Positions 28,944-37,604 of a DNA stretch of 64,000 nucleotides are shown here, piece after piece. Position 1 is the stretch's first letter. The number at the start of each line of letters is the position of its first letter. The stretch comes from Burkholderia ubonensis (GTDB lineage: Bacteria; Pseudomonadota; Gammaproteobacteria; Burkholderiales; Burkholderiaceae): NCBI RefSeq assembly GCF_001718695.1, contig NZ_CP013420.1, forward strand, positions 372,001-436,000. The letters are read 5' to 3'. Below the pieces are notes generated by a model. That model saw only the letters and a program-made list of their open reading frames with translations, did no database searches and was not told the DNA's origin. A program made the position numbers and the translations under genes.

Positions 28944-29020
28944 GGAGCGGTAGTTCAGTCGGTTAGAATACCGGCCTGTCACGCCGGGGGTCGCGGGTTC
29001 GAGTCCCGTCCGCTCCGCCA
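28944..29020 (+). tRNA. tRNA-Asp (anticodon GTC), copy 1
   Basis: 77 bases with encoded CCA. Acceptor GGAGCGG pairs with CCGCTCC; the anticodon loop CTGTCAC gives GTC. Same sequence as copy 3. Confidence 0.97.
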
Positions 29021-29025
29021 GAACG

Positions 29026-29060
29026 AAGCCCGTTCAAGACGTATTTGAGCGGGCTTTTGT
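29026..29060 (+). terminator. Hairpin after tRNA-Asp copy 1
   Basis: AAGCCCGTTCAA (29026-29037) pairs with TTGAGCGGGCTT (29045-29056) with one G-T pair; only TTGT follows the stem. It may terminate partially or serve in processing. Confidence 0.5.
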
Positions 29061-29083
29061 ATTAAGGATGTAAGCAGTACGTT

Positions 29084-29159
29084 GTCCCCTTCGTCTAGAG
29101 GCCTAGGACATCACCCTTTCACGGTGAGTACAGGGGTTCGAATCCCCTAGGGGACGCCA
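29084..29159 (+). tRNA. tRNA-Glu (anticodon TTC), copy 2
   Basis: 76 bases, identical to copy 1, with anticodon TTC and encoded CCA. Confidence 0.97.
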
Positions 29160-29238
29160 GATTCAGCGGCGTTTCGTTGGAAGTGTCGCAAGGCTTGCAG
29201 AGTGTCACCGACGTCTGCGGGCCAGGGTGAAGAAAGCT

Positions 29239-29315
29239 GGAGCGGTAGTTCAGTTGGTTAGAATACCGGCCTGTCACGCCGGGGGTCGCGGGTTCGAGCC
29301 CCGTCCGCTCCGCCA
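29239..29315 (+). tRNA. tRNA-Asp (anticodon GTC), copy 2
   Basis: 77 bases with encoded CCA and anticodon GTC. It differs from copies 1 and 3 at two places: the D-loop (CAGTTGG instead of CAGTCGG) and the T-loop region (TTCGAGCC instead of TTCGAGTC). Confidence 0.97.
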
Positions 29316-29320
29316 GAACG

Positions 29321-29354
29321 AAGCCCGTTCAAGACGTCATTTGAGCGGGCTTTT
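29321..29354 (+). terminator. Hairpin after tRNA-Asp copy 2
   Basis: The same AAGCCCGTTCAA / TTGAGCGGGCTT stem as after copy 1, with a TTTT stretch at its 3' foot. Confidence 0.5.
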
Positions 29355-29379
29355 GTATTAAGGATGTAAGCAGTACGTT

Positions 29380-29455
29380 GTCCCCTTCGTCTAGAGGCCT
29401 AGGACATCACCCTTTCACGGTGAGTACAGGGGTTCGAATCCCCTAGGGGACGCCA
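29380..29455 (+). tRNA. tRNA-Glu (anticodon TTC), copy 3
   Basis: 76 bases, identical to copies 1 and 2. Confidence 0.97.
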
Positions 29456-29528
29456 GATTTCGGCGTCGTTCGAACAAACGATGCGCCGGCAGGAAGCAAC
29501 CGACGCCTGCCAGGCAAGCAGCAAGACT

Positions 29529-29605
29529 GGAGCGGTAGTTCAGTCGGTTAGAATACCGGCCTGTCACGCCGGGGGTCGCGGGTTCGAGTCCCGTCCGCTC
29601 CGCCA
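29529..29605 (+). tRNA. tRNA-Asp (anticodon GTC), copy 3
   Basis: 77 bases with encoded CCA, same sequence as copy 1. Last tRNA of the cluster. Confidence 0.97.
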
Positions 29606-29615
29606 AAAAATGAAG

Positions 29616-29639
29616 AAGCCCGCCTTGAGCGGGCTTTTT
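29616..29639 (+). terminator. Rho-independent terminator of the tRNA cluster
   Basis: AAGCCCGC-CTTGA-GCGGGCTT followed by TTT, 10 bases after the last tRNA. It has a longer T tract than the two internal hairpins and is the likely end of the transcript. Confidence 0.8.
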
Positions 29640-29767
29640 CATTCGCGTTTTCTTCTCGTGCCCGCATGCGCGGGCGCCTTGATCCTCATCGCCGCTCCGA
29701 GAAATTCGCGATTGCATCCGCCGGCGACTGCGCTATCGTGGCGGAGTGCGATCTCGACCCAAGCGCG

Positions 29768-30232
29768 ATGCTCGATCCCACCGACCTGCGACTCCTGTAT
29801 CAGCTCCGCCCTGCGGAGCCCTGCGATTTTCCGTTTGCCGAAGCGCTGACGCACGGCAACATGGGTGGCTATTACAAGCGCCACGGGCTCGTATGGCGCA
29901 GTGACCTGTTCTACGCGAGCTGGCGCGAGTCCGAGAACTTCATCCTCGAAGCCGACGGCGAGCGGATCGGCGTGCTCCGCGTCACGGAAGAGGGCGATTC
30001 GCTGCACATCCGCGACGTGCAGATCGCGGCCGGCCATCGCGGACACGGCGCCGGCACCTACCTGCTCGAGATGTCGCATCGCTGGGCGCGGGCGCGCGGG
30101 CTGAGCGAGCTCCAGTTGCGCGTGTTCGTCGACAATCCCGCCGCGCGGCTGTATCTGCGCATGGGCTATCGCGTGACCGGGTCGCGGTTCGCGCAACTCG
30201 GCGCGATCCGGCACATGGTGCGGCCGGTCTGA
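29768..30232 (+). CDS. GNAT family N-acetyltransferase
   Basis: 154 residues. The acetyl-CoA-binding motif A is visible as VQIAAGHRGHGAGTYLLEM (about residues 80-98), and the motif B region as LRVFVDNPAARLYLRMGYR. The substrate is unknown. ATG at 29768 (MLDPTDLRLLYQLRPAE) is preferred, since the longer open frame upstream runs toward the tRNA terminator and has no domain resemblance. It is convergent with the AraC regulator. Confidence 0.8.
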   Translation: MLDPTDLRLLYQLRPAEPCDFPFAEALTHGNMGGYYKRHGLVWRSDLFYASWRESENFILEADGERIGVLRVTEEGDSLHIRDVQIAAGHRGHGAGTYLLEMSHRWARARGLSELQLRVFVDNPAARLYLRMGYRVTGSRFAQLGAIRHMVRPV

Positions 30233-30248
30233 CGGCCGCGCACTGCCG

Positions 30249-31133
30249 TCACGGTTGGGGCTCCGCCGTGTCGCCGTGCGGTTGTCCGTCGCTTCCCGTC
30301 ATGCCTTCCGCGGCCTCGTGCGCGTGGCCGCGCAGCATGAACGCGCGCGGGCTTTCGCCGAAGGCGCGCCGGAACATCGCGGAGAACGCGCTCTGGCTCT
30401 GGTAGCCGAGTTCGCGCGCGATATGCGACAGCGGACGCCCCTGGTTCAGCAGCGGAATCGCGCGCGCGAGCAGCGCCTGCTGCCGCCATTGCGAAAAGCT
30501 CACGCCCAGTTCCTGCTTGAACAGCCGTGAAATCGTGCGCGTGCTCGCGCCGACCTCGCCCGCCCAGTGTTCCAGCGATTCCGCCTGCGCGGGCTGCGCG
30601 AGCACCGCTTCGCACAGCGTGCGCAGCCGTTTCTCGTCGGGCATCGGCACCGACAGCGGCAGCGGTTCGGCGTGGCTCAGTTCGTCGAGCACCAGTGCGC
30701 AGAGCAGGCGTTCGCGCGCCGCGCCCAGATCGCGCGCGTCGAGCGCGACGATCAGCTCGCGCAACAGCCCCGTCACTTCGACGACGCGGCATGCGTCGAG
30801 CCCGCCCGGCACGATCGACTCGTCGATGTACAGCGTGCGCAGGTACGCGTCCTCGACGATCAAGACCTCATGCGTCACGTGCGGCGGCACCCAGATTGCC
30901 CGCGACGGCGGCACCATCCACGTGGTTCCCGTCGTCGCCATGCGCAGCACGCCGCGCGACGCATAGGCGAGCTGCGCCCATGCGTGCGTGTGACGCGGTA
31001 TGCGCGCGCCGGCGGGAACCGGCCGCGCACGCACGCGCATCGGGTGGACCGGCGTCGGCGCGAATTCCGGCGGAATGTCGATGACGTCGTACGGGTTCGA
31101 TGCGTCGGCTTGGGCGGACGGATTCATGGGCAA
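30249..31133 (-). CDS. AraC family transcriptional regulator with cupin N-terminus
   Basis: 294 residues. The N-terminal part is a cupin-like sensing domain (IPRHTHAWAQLAYASRGVLRM). The C-terminal 100 residues form two helix-turn-helix motifs (EVGASTRTISRLFKQELGVS and RELGYQSQSAFSAMFRRAFG), the AraC DNA-binding signature. The effector and targets are unknown. It is divergent from the gamma-glutamylcyclotransferase-like gene, about 185 bases away, which is a possible target. Confidence 0.88.
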   Translation of the reverse strand: MPMNPSAQADASNPYDVIDIPPEFAPTPVHPMRVRARPVPAGARIPRHTHAWAQLAYASRGVLRMATTGTTWMVPPSRAIWVPPHVTHEVLIVEDAYLRTLYIDESIVPGGLDACRVVEVTGLLRELIVALDARDLGAARERLLCALVLDELSHAEPLPLSVPMPDEKRLRTLCEAVLAQPAQAESLEHWAGEVGASTRTISRLFKQELGVSFSQWRQQALLARAIPLLNQGRPLSHIARELGYQSQSAFSAMFRRAFGESPRAFMLRGHAHEAAEGMTGSDGQPHGDTAEPQP

Positions 31134-31318
31134 TTCGGATGGTGCGGCAGCGATGCCGTCATTTTAGAAGGCGCCGCGCAGGCGCATGCGGCGGTTTTTC
31201 AGCTGATAATGACCGGCCCGAATGAACTTTGTATGGAGCTGCGCGCATTCCGTCCGGCGTAACGCACGCCGTCGCCGCGACGCCCCGGCCATACCAGAAT
31301 CGAAGAAGGAGAAACACG

Positions 31319-31732
31319 ATGCGCCACGTATTCGTCTACGGCACGTTGAGAGCGGGAGAGGCCAACGATATCGGCCATGCGGCTGCGCGGCACGGCATCG
31401 CGGCGCCGACGCTCGTCGGTGCGGCCGCGCTGCCGGGCGAACTGTACGATTTCGGCACGTATCCGGGCATGGTGGCCGGTGCGGCCGGTCAGTCGCTCGT
31501 GTGGGGCGACGTGTACGCGGTCGACGAACTGTTGCTGCCCGTGCTCGACGAGATCGAGCGCGTGTATCCGGGCGTCGACACCCTGTTCAGGCAGGAAGCG
31601 ACGCGCGTCGAACTCGGCGGCCGTCAGTACGCGTGCCTGTATTACCCGGTCGCCGCACATGCGGTGTCGGATAGGCCGCGCATCGCGTCGGGCGACTGGG
31701 TCCAGCATCGGCGCGAGCGCGAAGCCGCCTGA
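31319..31732 (+). CDS. Gamma-glutamylcyclotransferase / AIG2-like family protein
   Basis: 137 residues with the N-terminal signature HVFVYGTLRAGEAN, the substrate loop of the BtrG/AIG2-like fold, and the LDEIERVYPG stretch holding the expected catalytic Glu. Related enzymes convert gamma-glutamyl amino compounds to 5-oxoproline; the substrate here is unknown. ATG at 31319 is preceded by GAAGGAGAAACACG, a good Shine-Dalgarno site, so the longer upstream open frame is not used. Confidence 0.85.
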   Translation: MRHVFVYGTLRAGEANDIGHAAARHGIAAPTLVGAAALPGELYDFGTYPGMVAGAAGQSLVWGDVYAVDELLLPVLDEIERVYPGVDTLFRQEATRVELGGRQYACLYYPVAAHAVSDRPRIASGDWVQHRREREAA

Positions 31733-31767
31733 GCCTGCGCGCCGCGCACGCTCACGCGGCCAGCGAA

Positions 31768-31787
31768 AAGCGCCCCACGGGGCGCTT
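31768..31787 (+). terminator. Weak hairpin after the AIG2-like gene
   Basis: AAGCGCCCC and GGGGCGCTT flank a two-base centre, so the actual loop must open to four or more bases. CGTTCGG follows instead of a T tract, so termination is uncertain. Confidence 0.35.
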
Positions 31788-31836
31788 CGTTCGGCCGGCC
31801 GCGGTGTCGTCCGACCGGCGGCGGCCTGGCGGCGTC

Positions 31837-31860
31837 GGCCGGATCCCGCAGGATCCGGCC
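31837..31860. repeat. Perfect inverted repeat between convergent genes
   Basis: GGCCGGATCC, CGCA, GGATCCGGCC: a perfect 10-bp stem just beyond the aceB stop codon. It may act as a 3' hairpin for the aceB transcript, but no T tract follows in either direction. Confidence 0.7.
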
Positions 31861-31866
31861 GCGCGG

Positions 31867-33459
31867 TCAGATTTCCTCGTACAGCGGCAGCGTCAGGAAT
31901 TCGGTGAAGCCTTCCGACGTCGACATCTGCTCGAAGATCGCCGCGGCACGCTCGTACGGCTGCGTATTGCCGCCGACCGATCGCTTCACGTTCTCCAGCT
32001 CGGCCTTCGCGTAGTCGCGCACCAGTTCCGCCGTCACCTTGCGGCCATCGTCGAGCACGCCCTTCGGCGAGCGGATCCACTGCCACACCTGCGAGCGGGA
32101 GATCTCGGCCGTCGCCGCGTCTTCCATCAGGTTGTGGATCGGCACGCAACCGTTGCCGTCGAGCCACGCGCCGAGGTAGTGGATGCCGACGTTGATGTTG
32201 TTGCGCAGGCCGGCTTCGGTAATCGGCGCTTCCGGCTGGAAGTCGAGCAGGTTCTTGCCTTCGATCTGCACGTCGTCGCGTTGCTTCGCGATCTGGTTCG
32301 GCTTGTCGCCGAGCACCTTCACGAATTCCTCCATCGCGATCGGCACGAGGCCCGGGTGCGCGACCCAGCCGCCGTCGTAGCCGTCGGTCGCGTCGCGCTG
32401 CTTGTCCGAGCGCACGCCGCCCATCGCCTTGTCGTTCGCTTCCGGATCGTTCTTGATCGGGATCAGCGCGCTCATCCCGCCGATCGCCGGCGCGTTGCGC
32501 TTGTGGCAGGTCTTCAGCAGCAGCAGCGCGTACGCGCGCATGAACGGCACCGTCATCGTGATCTTCGAACGGTCGGCCAGGCAGAAGTCGCGGTCGTTCT
32601 TGAACTTCTTGATCGCCGAGAAGATGTAGTCCCAGCGGCCCGCGTTCAGGCCCGAGCTGTGCTCGCGCAGTTCGTACAGGATCTCGTCCATCTCGAACGC
32701 GGCGAGGATCGTCTCGATCAGCACGGTCGCGCGGATCGTGCCGCGCGGGATGCCGACCTGTTCCTGCGCGGCGACGAAGATGTCGTTCCACAGGCGCGCC
32801 TCGAGATGGCTTTCCATCTTCGGCAGATAGAAGTACGGGCCCGAGCCGCGCGCGATCAGCTCCTTCGCGTTGTGGAACAGGAACAGCGCGAAGTCGAAGA
32901 CGCCGCCCGACACGCGCTGGCCGTCGACCGTCACGTGCTTTTCGTCGAGGTGCCAGCCGCGCGGACGCACGATCAGCGTCGCGACCTTGTCGTTGAGCTT
33001 GTACGACTTGCCGTTCTGCTCGAGCGAAATCGTGCGGCGGATCGCGTCCTTCAGGTTGATCTGGCCGTCGATCTGGTTCGTCCAGCTCGGCGCGTTCGAA
33101 TCCTCGAAGTCCGTCATGTACGAATCCGCGCCCGAGTTCAGCGCGTTGATGATCATCTTGCGCTCGACGGGGCCGGTGATCTCGACGCGGCGGCATTGCA
33201 GGTCGGCGGGCAGCGGCGCGACCTTCCAGTCGCCTTCGCGGATCGCCTTCGTCTCGGCCAGGAAGTCGGGGCGCTCGCCGGCGTCGAGGCGCTTCGTGCG
33301 TTCGACGCGCGCCTGCAGCAGGGCCTGGCGACGCGGCTCGAACGTGCGGTGCAGCGCCGCGACGAGTTCGAGTGCCGCGGGCGTCAGGATGGCTTCGTAG
33401 CCCGGGCGGATCTCGCCGGTAATCGCCATGCCTTGCGGCAGCGTGAGCGTGGTGGTCAT
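31867..33459 (-). CDS. aceB: Malate synthase A
   Basis: Condenses glyoxylate with acetyl-CoA to malate, the second glyoxylate-shunt step. 530 residues (E. coli AceB 533), with [35 protein letters not shown] and the C-terminal [15 protein letters not shown]. The start at 33459 ([10 protein letters not shown]) is chosen over an in-frame ATG three codons earlier because AAGGAG lies 10 bases before it but only one base before the earlier ATG. The dehalogenase gene lies 74 bases upstream on the same strand. Confidence 0.95.
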   Translation of the reverse strand: MTTTLTLPQGMAITGEIRPGYEAILTPAALELVAALHRTFEPRRQALLQARVERTKRLDAGERPDFLAETKAIREGDWKVAPLPADLQCRRVEITGPVERKMIINALNSGADSYMTDFEDSNAPSWTNQIDGQINLKDAIRRTISLEQNGKSYKLNDKVATLIVRPRGWHLDEKHVTVDGQRVSGGVFDFALFLFHNAKELIARGSGPYFYLPKMESHLEARLWNDIFVAAQEQVGIPRGTIRATVLIETILAAFEMDEILYELREHSSGLNAGRWDYIFSAIKKFKNDRDFCLADRSKITMTVPFMRAYALLLLKTCHKRNAPAIGGMSALIPIKNDPEANDKAMGGVRSDKQRDATDGYDGGWVAHPGLVPIAMEEFVKVLGDKPNQIAKQRDDVQIEGKNLLDFQPEAPITEAGLRNNINVGIHYLGAWLDGNGCVPIHNLMEDAATAEISRSQVWQWIRSPKGVLDDGRKVTAELVRDYAKAELENVKRSVGGNTQPYERAAAIFEQMSTSEGFTEFLTLPLYEEI

Positions 33460-33533
33460 GAGTCTCATCTCCTTGGTCGGTCAGTTGAGGTTTCGGTAAA
33501 GGGGGAAGTGAGTGGCCGGCATCGATGCCGGCG

Positions 33534-34289
33534 TTACGCGCCCGGGCCGGGGCGCGCGCGGCTGGCGCTTCTGCCGGACGGAGCCGGGGTGGCGAGGAAA
33601 GCGAGCAGGTCGGTCATGCCGGCGCCGGTGCCGTCGGGCGGCGCGCCGAGCTCCTCGGCGGGGGCGCCCGTGCGATTGAGCCAGAACGTCGTGTAGCCGA
33701 ACCAGGCCGCGCCCGTCACGTCCCAGCCGTTCGACGACACGAACACGATGTCGCGCGGGTTCGGCCCGAACGCGTCGGTGCCGAGCGCGTAGGCGGCCGG
33801 GCACGGCTTGTACGCGCGCACCGCGTCGACCGACAGCACGCGATCGAACAGGCCGCTCATGCCGGCGCTCTTCACCGCGATGTCGAGCATCTGCGGGTTG
33901 CCGTTCGACAGGATCGCGAGCTGCGGACGCGGGTCGAATGCGCGCAGCTTGCGCAGCGCGGGCACCGTGTCGGGGTAGGTGGACAGGCACGCGTATTCGT
34001 CCATCAGGCGCTTCTCGGCGGCGTTGTTGAGCGTGAGGCCGAGCGCGCGCGCGGCGAACCGTAACGCGTCGTGCGTGATGTCCCAGAACGGGCGGTAGCG
34101 GGCGCCGGCCGGATCGGCGAGCGTGCGCAGCTGCGTGTATTCGATCTGCTTGCGCCGCCACAGCTGGGACAGCCGTTCCCCGTGGCCGGGGAACATCTGC
34201 TCTGCCGCGGCCACGACCGCATGCACGTCGAACAGCGTGCCGTAGGCGTCGAAGAGGATGGCGTTGGGAAGTGTCGTTGTGGCCGACAT
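33534..34289 (-). CDS. (S)-2-haloacid dehalogenase, type II (HAD superfamily)
   Basis: 251 residues. HAD motif I is DAYGTLFD with the nucleophile Asp. It also has RRKQIEYTQLRTL (substrate Arg region), SNGNPQ (motif II), YKPCPAAY (motif III Lys) and VSSNGWDVTGA (motif IV), the L-DEX signature that separates haloacid dehalogenases from other HAD phosphatases. It would turn L-2-haloacids into D-2-hydroxyacids; chloroacetate would give glycolate. It lies directly upstream of aceB and is divergent from a LysR gene. Specificity is inferred from motifs only. Confidence 0.85.
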   Translation of the reverse strand: MSATTTLPNAILFDAYGTLFDVHAVVAAAEQMFPGHGERLSQLWRRKQIEYTQLRTLADPAGARYRPFWDITHDALRFAARALGLTLNNAAEKRLMDEYACLSTYPDTVPALRKLRAFDPRPQLAILSNGNPQMLDIAVKSAGMSGLFDRVLSVDAVRAYKPCPAAYALGTDAFGPNPRDIVFVSSNGWDVTGAAWFGYTTFWLNRTGAPAEELGAPPDGTGAGMTDLLAFLATPAPSGRSASRARPGPGA

Positions 34290-34446
34290 AGCCTTGCGCT
34301 CCAGTTTCAGAGGTCGGAAACGATTTTATTCGTGATCGTCAGTACCAAAAAAGACGCTAAACATCACTTGATCTTTTACTTTCATATACCTAATCTGGAG
34401 CCGCTTCAGTTAACGCGAAGGACGGTCGAGGCCGTTCTCCCGATTC
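34290..34446. promoter_or_regulatory. Divergent promoter region of dehalogenase and LysR genes
   Basis: 157 bases, AT-rich from about 34320 to 34395. A weak rightward pair TTGATC (34368) and TAATCT (34391) has a 17-base spacer. The divergent layout is typical of a LysR regulator controlling its neighbour. Confidence 0.4.
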
Positions 34447-35349
34447 ATGGACCGGTTCAAACAGATCGAAACGTTCGTCGCGGTCGCGGCGAAAGGCAGT
34501 TTGTCGGCAGCCGCGCACGCGGAAGGGGTCGCGCCCGCGATCATCGGCCGCCGCCTCGATGCGCTCGAGGAGCGGCTCGGCGTCAAGCTGCTGGTGCGCA
34601 CGACGCGCAAGCTCACGCTGACCTTCGAGGGTTCGGCCTTCCTCGAGGATTGCCAGCGCGTCATCAACGACATGCAGAACGCGGAGGCGAGCGTGTCCGC
34701 GGGCGGCGTGAAGGCGAGCGGCCATCTGCGGATCTCCGCGCCGGCCGGCTTCGGCCGACGGCACGTCGCGCCGCTCGTGCCCGAATTCAGCGGCGCGCAT
34801 CCGGACGTGTCGGTCACGCTCGACCTGTCCGACCGGATGGTCGACCTCGTCAACGAGGGCTTCGATTGCGCGGTGCGGCTCGGCGAGCTGCCCGACTCGT
34901 CGCTGGTGTCGCTGAAGCTCGGCGAGAACCGCCGCGTGTGCGTCGCGTCGCCCGCCTATCTCGCGCGGCGCGGCACGCCGGCCACGCTCGCGGAGCTCGC
35001 GCGGCACAACTGCCTCGCGCTCGCCGCGAACGCGAACCAGCAGCGCGGCTGGTCGTTTCTGGAGGACGGCAAGGTCGTATCGATCCGCGTGAGCGGCACG
35101 ATGGAATGCTCGGACGGCGCGGTCCTGCACGAGTGGTGCCTGGCGGGGCACGGCCTCGCGTGGCGTTCGTGGTGGGAGGTCGGCGACGACATCGCGGCCG
35201 GCCGCCTCGTCAGCGTGCTGGACGCGTTCGCGGCGCCGCCGATCGGCATTCATGCGGTGTTCCCGCAGCGCCGGCATTTGCCGTTGCGCGTGCGGCTGTT
35301 CCTCGACTACCTGAAACACACCTACGAGCGGCCCGGGTATTGGGGGTAG
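34447..35349 (+). CDS. LysR family transcriptional regulator
   Basis: 300 residues. The N-terminal winged helix-turn-helix reads FVAVAAKGSLSAAAHAEGVAPAIIGRRLDALEERLGVKLL, and the C-terminal 200 residues are the effector-binding domain of the group with FDCAVRLGELPDSSLVSLKL. Its position divergent from the dehalogenase-aceB pair suggests that it controls them, but no effector can be named from the sequence. Confidence 0.9.
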   Translation: MDRFKQIETFVAVAAKGSLSAAAHAEGVAPAIIGRRLDALEERLGVKLLVRTTRKLTLTFEGSAFLEDCQRVINDMQNAEASVSAGGVKASGHLRISAPAGFGRRHVAPLVPEFSGAHPDVSVTLDLSDRMVDLVNEGFDCAVRLGELPDSSLVSLKLGENRRVCVASPAYLARRGTPATLAELARHNCLALAANANQQRGWSFLEDGKVVSIRVSGTMECSDGAVLHEWCLAGHGLAWRSWWEVGDDIAAGRLVSVLDAFAAPPIGIHAVFPQRRHLPLRVRLFLDYLKHTYERPGYWG

Positions 35350-35502
35350 GATGCGCCGATCGTCATCGCTTGCGCCGCCCGCGCGTTTCCGATATGAGGG
35401 CGAACCCGCTGCCGGGGCCGGCGGCCGGTTTTCGCACACTACAATCGAAACAGGCACCCCGGGCGCGCGGCGCGCGGGGTGCGATTGACGAAGGAGGGCG
35501 CG

Positions 35503-35937
35503 ATGTTCAAGCACATCCTCGTTCCGACCGACGGGTCCGACCTGTCGAAGAAGGCAATCGACGGCGCGATCGATCTGGCCCGGGCGGTCGGCGCGCGCGT
35601 GACCGCGTATGCATGCCTGCCGCAGTATCCGTACTCGCCGTTCTCCGAAGTGATCATCGAGCCGCCCGCCGATTTCAGGGCGCGCAGCGAACGCGAGGCG
35701 CGCTCGCATCTCGACGAGGTCGAGTCCGCGGCGCGGGAGGCGGGGGTCGACTGCGATACCTGGACGAGCGTGCATCCGTCGCCGTATCTCGGCATCATCG
35801 AGGCGGCCGAACGCGGCGGCTGCGACGTGATCTTCATGGCGTCGCACGGGCGCCGCGGGCTCGGCAGCCTGCTGATCGGCAGCGAGACGCAGCGCGTACT
35901 GACCCATACGAAAATTCCGGTGATCGTTTATCGGTAA
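35503..35937 (+). CDS. Universal stress protein (UspA family)
   Basis: 144 residues, one Usp domain. It begins MFKHILVPTDGSDLSKKAID and has the ATP-binding GxxG-type loop GRRGLGSLLIGSETQRVL near the end, so it is likely an ATP-binding type. ATG at 35503 is preceded by GAAGGAGGGCGCG, a strong Shine-Dalgarno site. A TACAAT hexamer at 35440-35445 may be its -10. A tandem repeat starts 24 bases after its stop. Confidence 0.93.
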   Translation: MFKHILVPTDGSDLSKKAIDGAIDLARAVGARVTAYACLPQYPYSPFSEVIIEPPADFRARSEREARSHLDEVESAAREAGVDCDTWTSVHPSPYLGIIEAAERGGCDVIFMASHGRRGLGSLLIGSETQRVLTHTKIPVIVYR

Positions 35938-35960
35938 CGGCGGCGGCCTCGGCGCTACGG

Positions 35961-35995
35961 CCGTACGACCGTACGACCGTACGACCGTACGACCG
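35961..35995. repeat. Tandem 8-bp repeat (CCGTACGA x4)
   Basis: Four uninterrupted copies of CCGTACGA (35961-35992) plus CCG. Each unit contains the palindrome CGTACG. It lies between the universal stress protein gene and the aceA terminator, in no open reading frame of interest. Simple repeats like this often vary in copy number. Confidence 0.95.
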
Positions 35996-36000
35996 CGCCG

Positions 36001-36031
36001 AAAAAGGGCGCGCCGGACCAGGCCGGCGCGC
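36001..36031 (-). terminator. Rho-independent terminator of aceA
   Basis: Read on the minus strand: GCGCGCCGG, CCTGGT, CCGGCGCGC, then CC and TTTTT. Perfect 9-bp stem, about 100 bases after the aceA stop. Confidence 0.75.
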
Positions 36032-36131
36032 GTCGTTGCAGGCGGCCGAAGCCGCGCGGCCGGTCGCGCGACTTTCGTCGCGCGCCTGCCGTCTCCTCCC
36101 TGATTGTTGTCCGGTGCGGTGCTGGCGCGCC

Positions 36132-37439
<1,308 letters not shown>

Positions 37440-37604
37440 GATGTGCTCCTTGACGTGGTCTTGCCTGAATCGGGATGAGTCGAATGGGGGTGATGCAATT
37501 CGCGAGGCGGAGAGTGGGGTGTTCCGTTTCGCGAAGTCTTGTATAAGAGTCTAGGCAAATCGCAGGTTGCGAAACAGGGGCTCGTCCAGGAAGGGCGCAA
37601 ATTT
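37440..37604 (-). promoter_or_regulatory. Upstream region of aceA with short palindromes
   Basis: Contains the dyad TCGCA-GGT-TGCGA (37560-37572) and the palindrome TTCGCGAA (37528-37535), 24 bases apart, which could be operator sites for a glyoxylate-shunt regulator. A weak leftward -10, TATACA, lies between them at 37540-37545. Regulator unknown. Confidence 0.35.

Larger units (their letters stand above)
28787..29605 (+). repeat. Tandem triplication of a tRNA-Glu/tRNA-Asp unit
   Basis: Three consecutive units of about 295 bases, each tRNA-Glu, spacer, tRNA-Asp and spacer. Glu genes start at 28787, 29084 and 29380; Asp genes at 28944, 29239 and 29529. Spacers are largely conserved between units 1 and 2 (for example GATTCAGCGGCGTTTCG) and more diverged in unit 3. 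Confidence 0.95.

Noticed and set aside
29415..29717. Minus-strand frame over the tRNA genes
   Set aside because: The translation (GLEPATPGVTGRYSNRLNYRS type) is a known false gene type read opposite tRNA genes.
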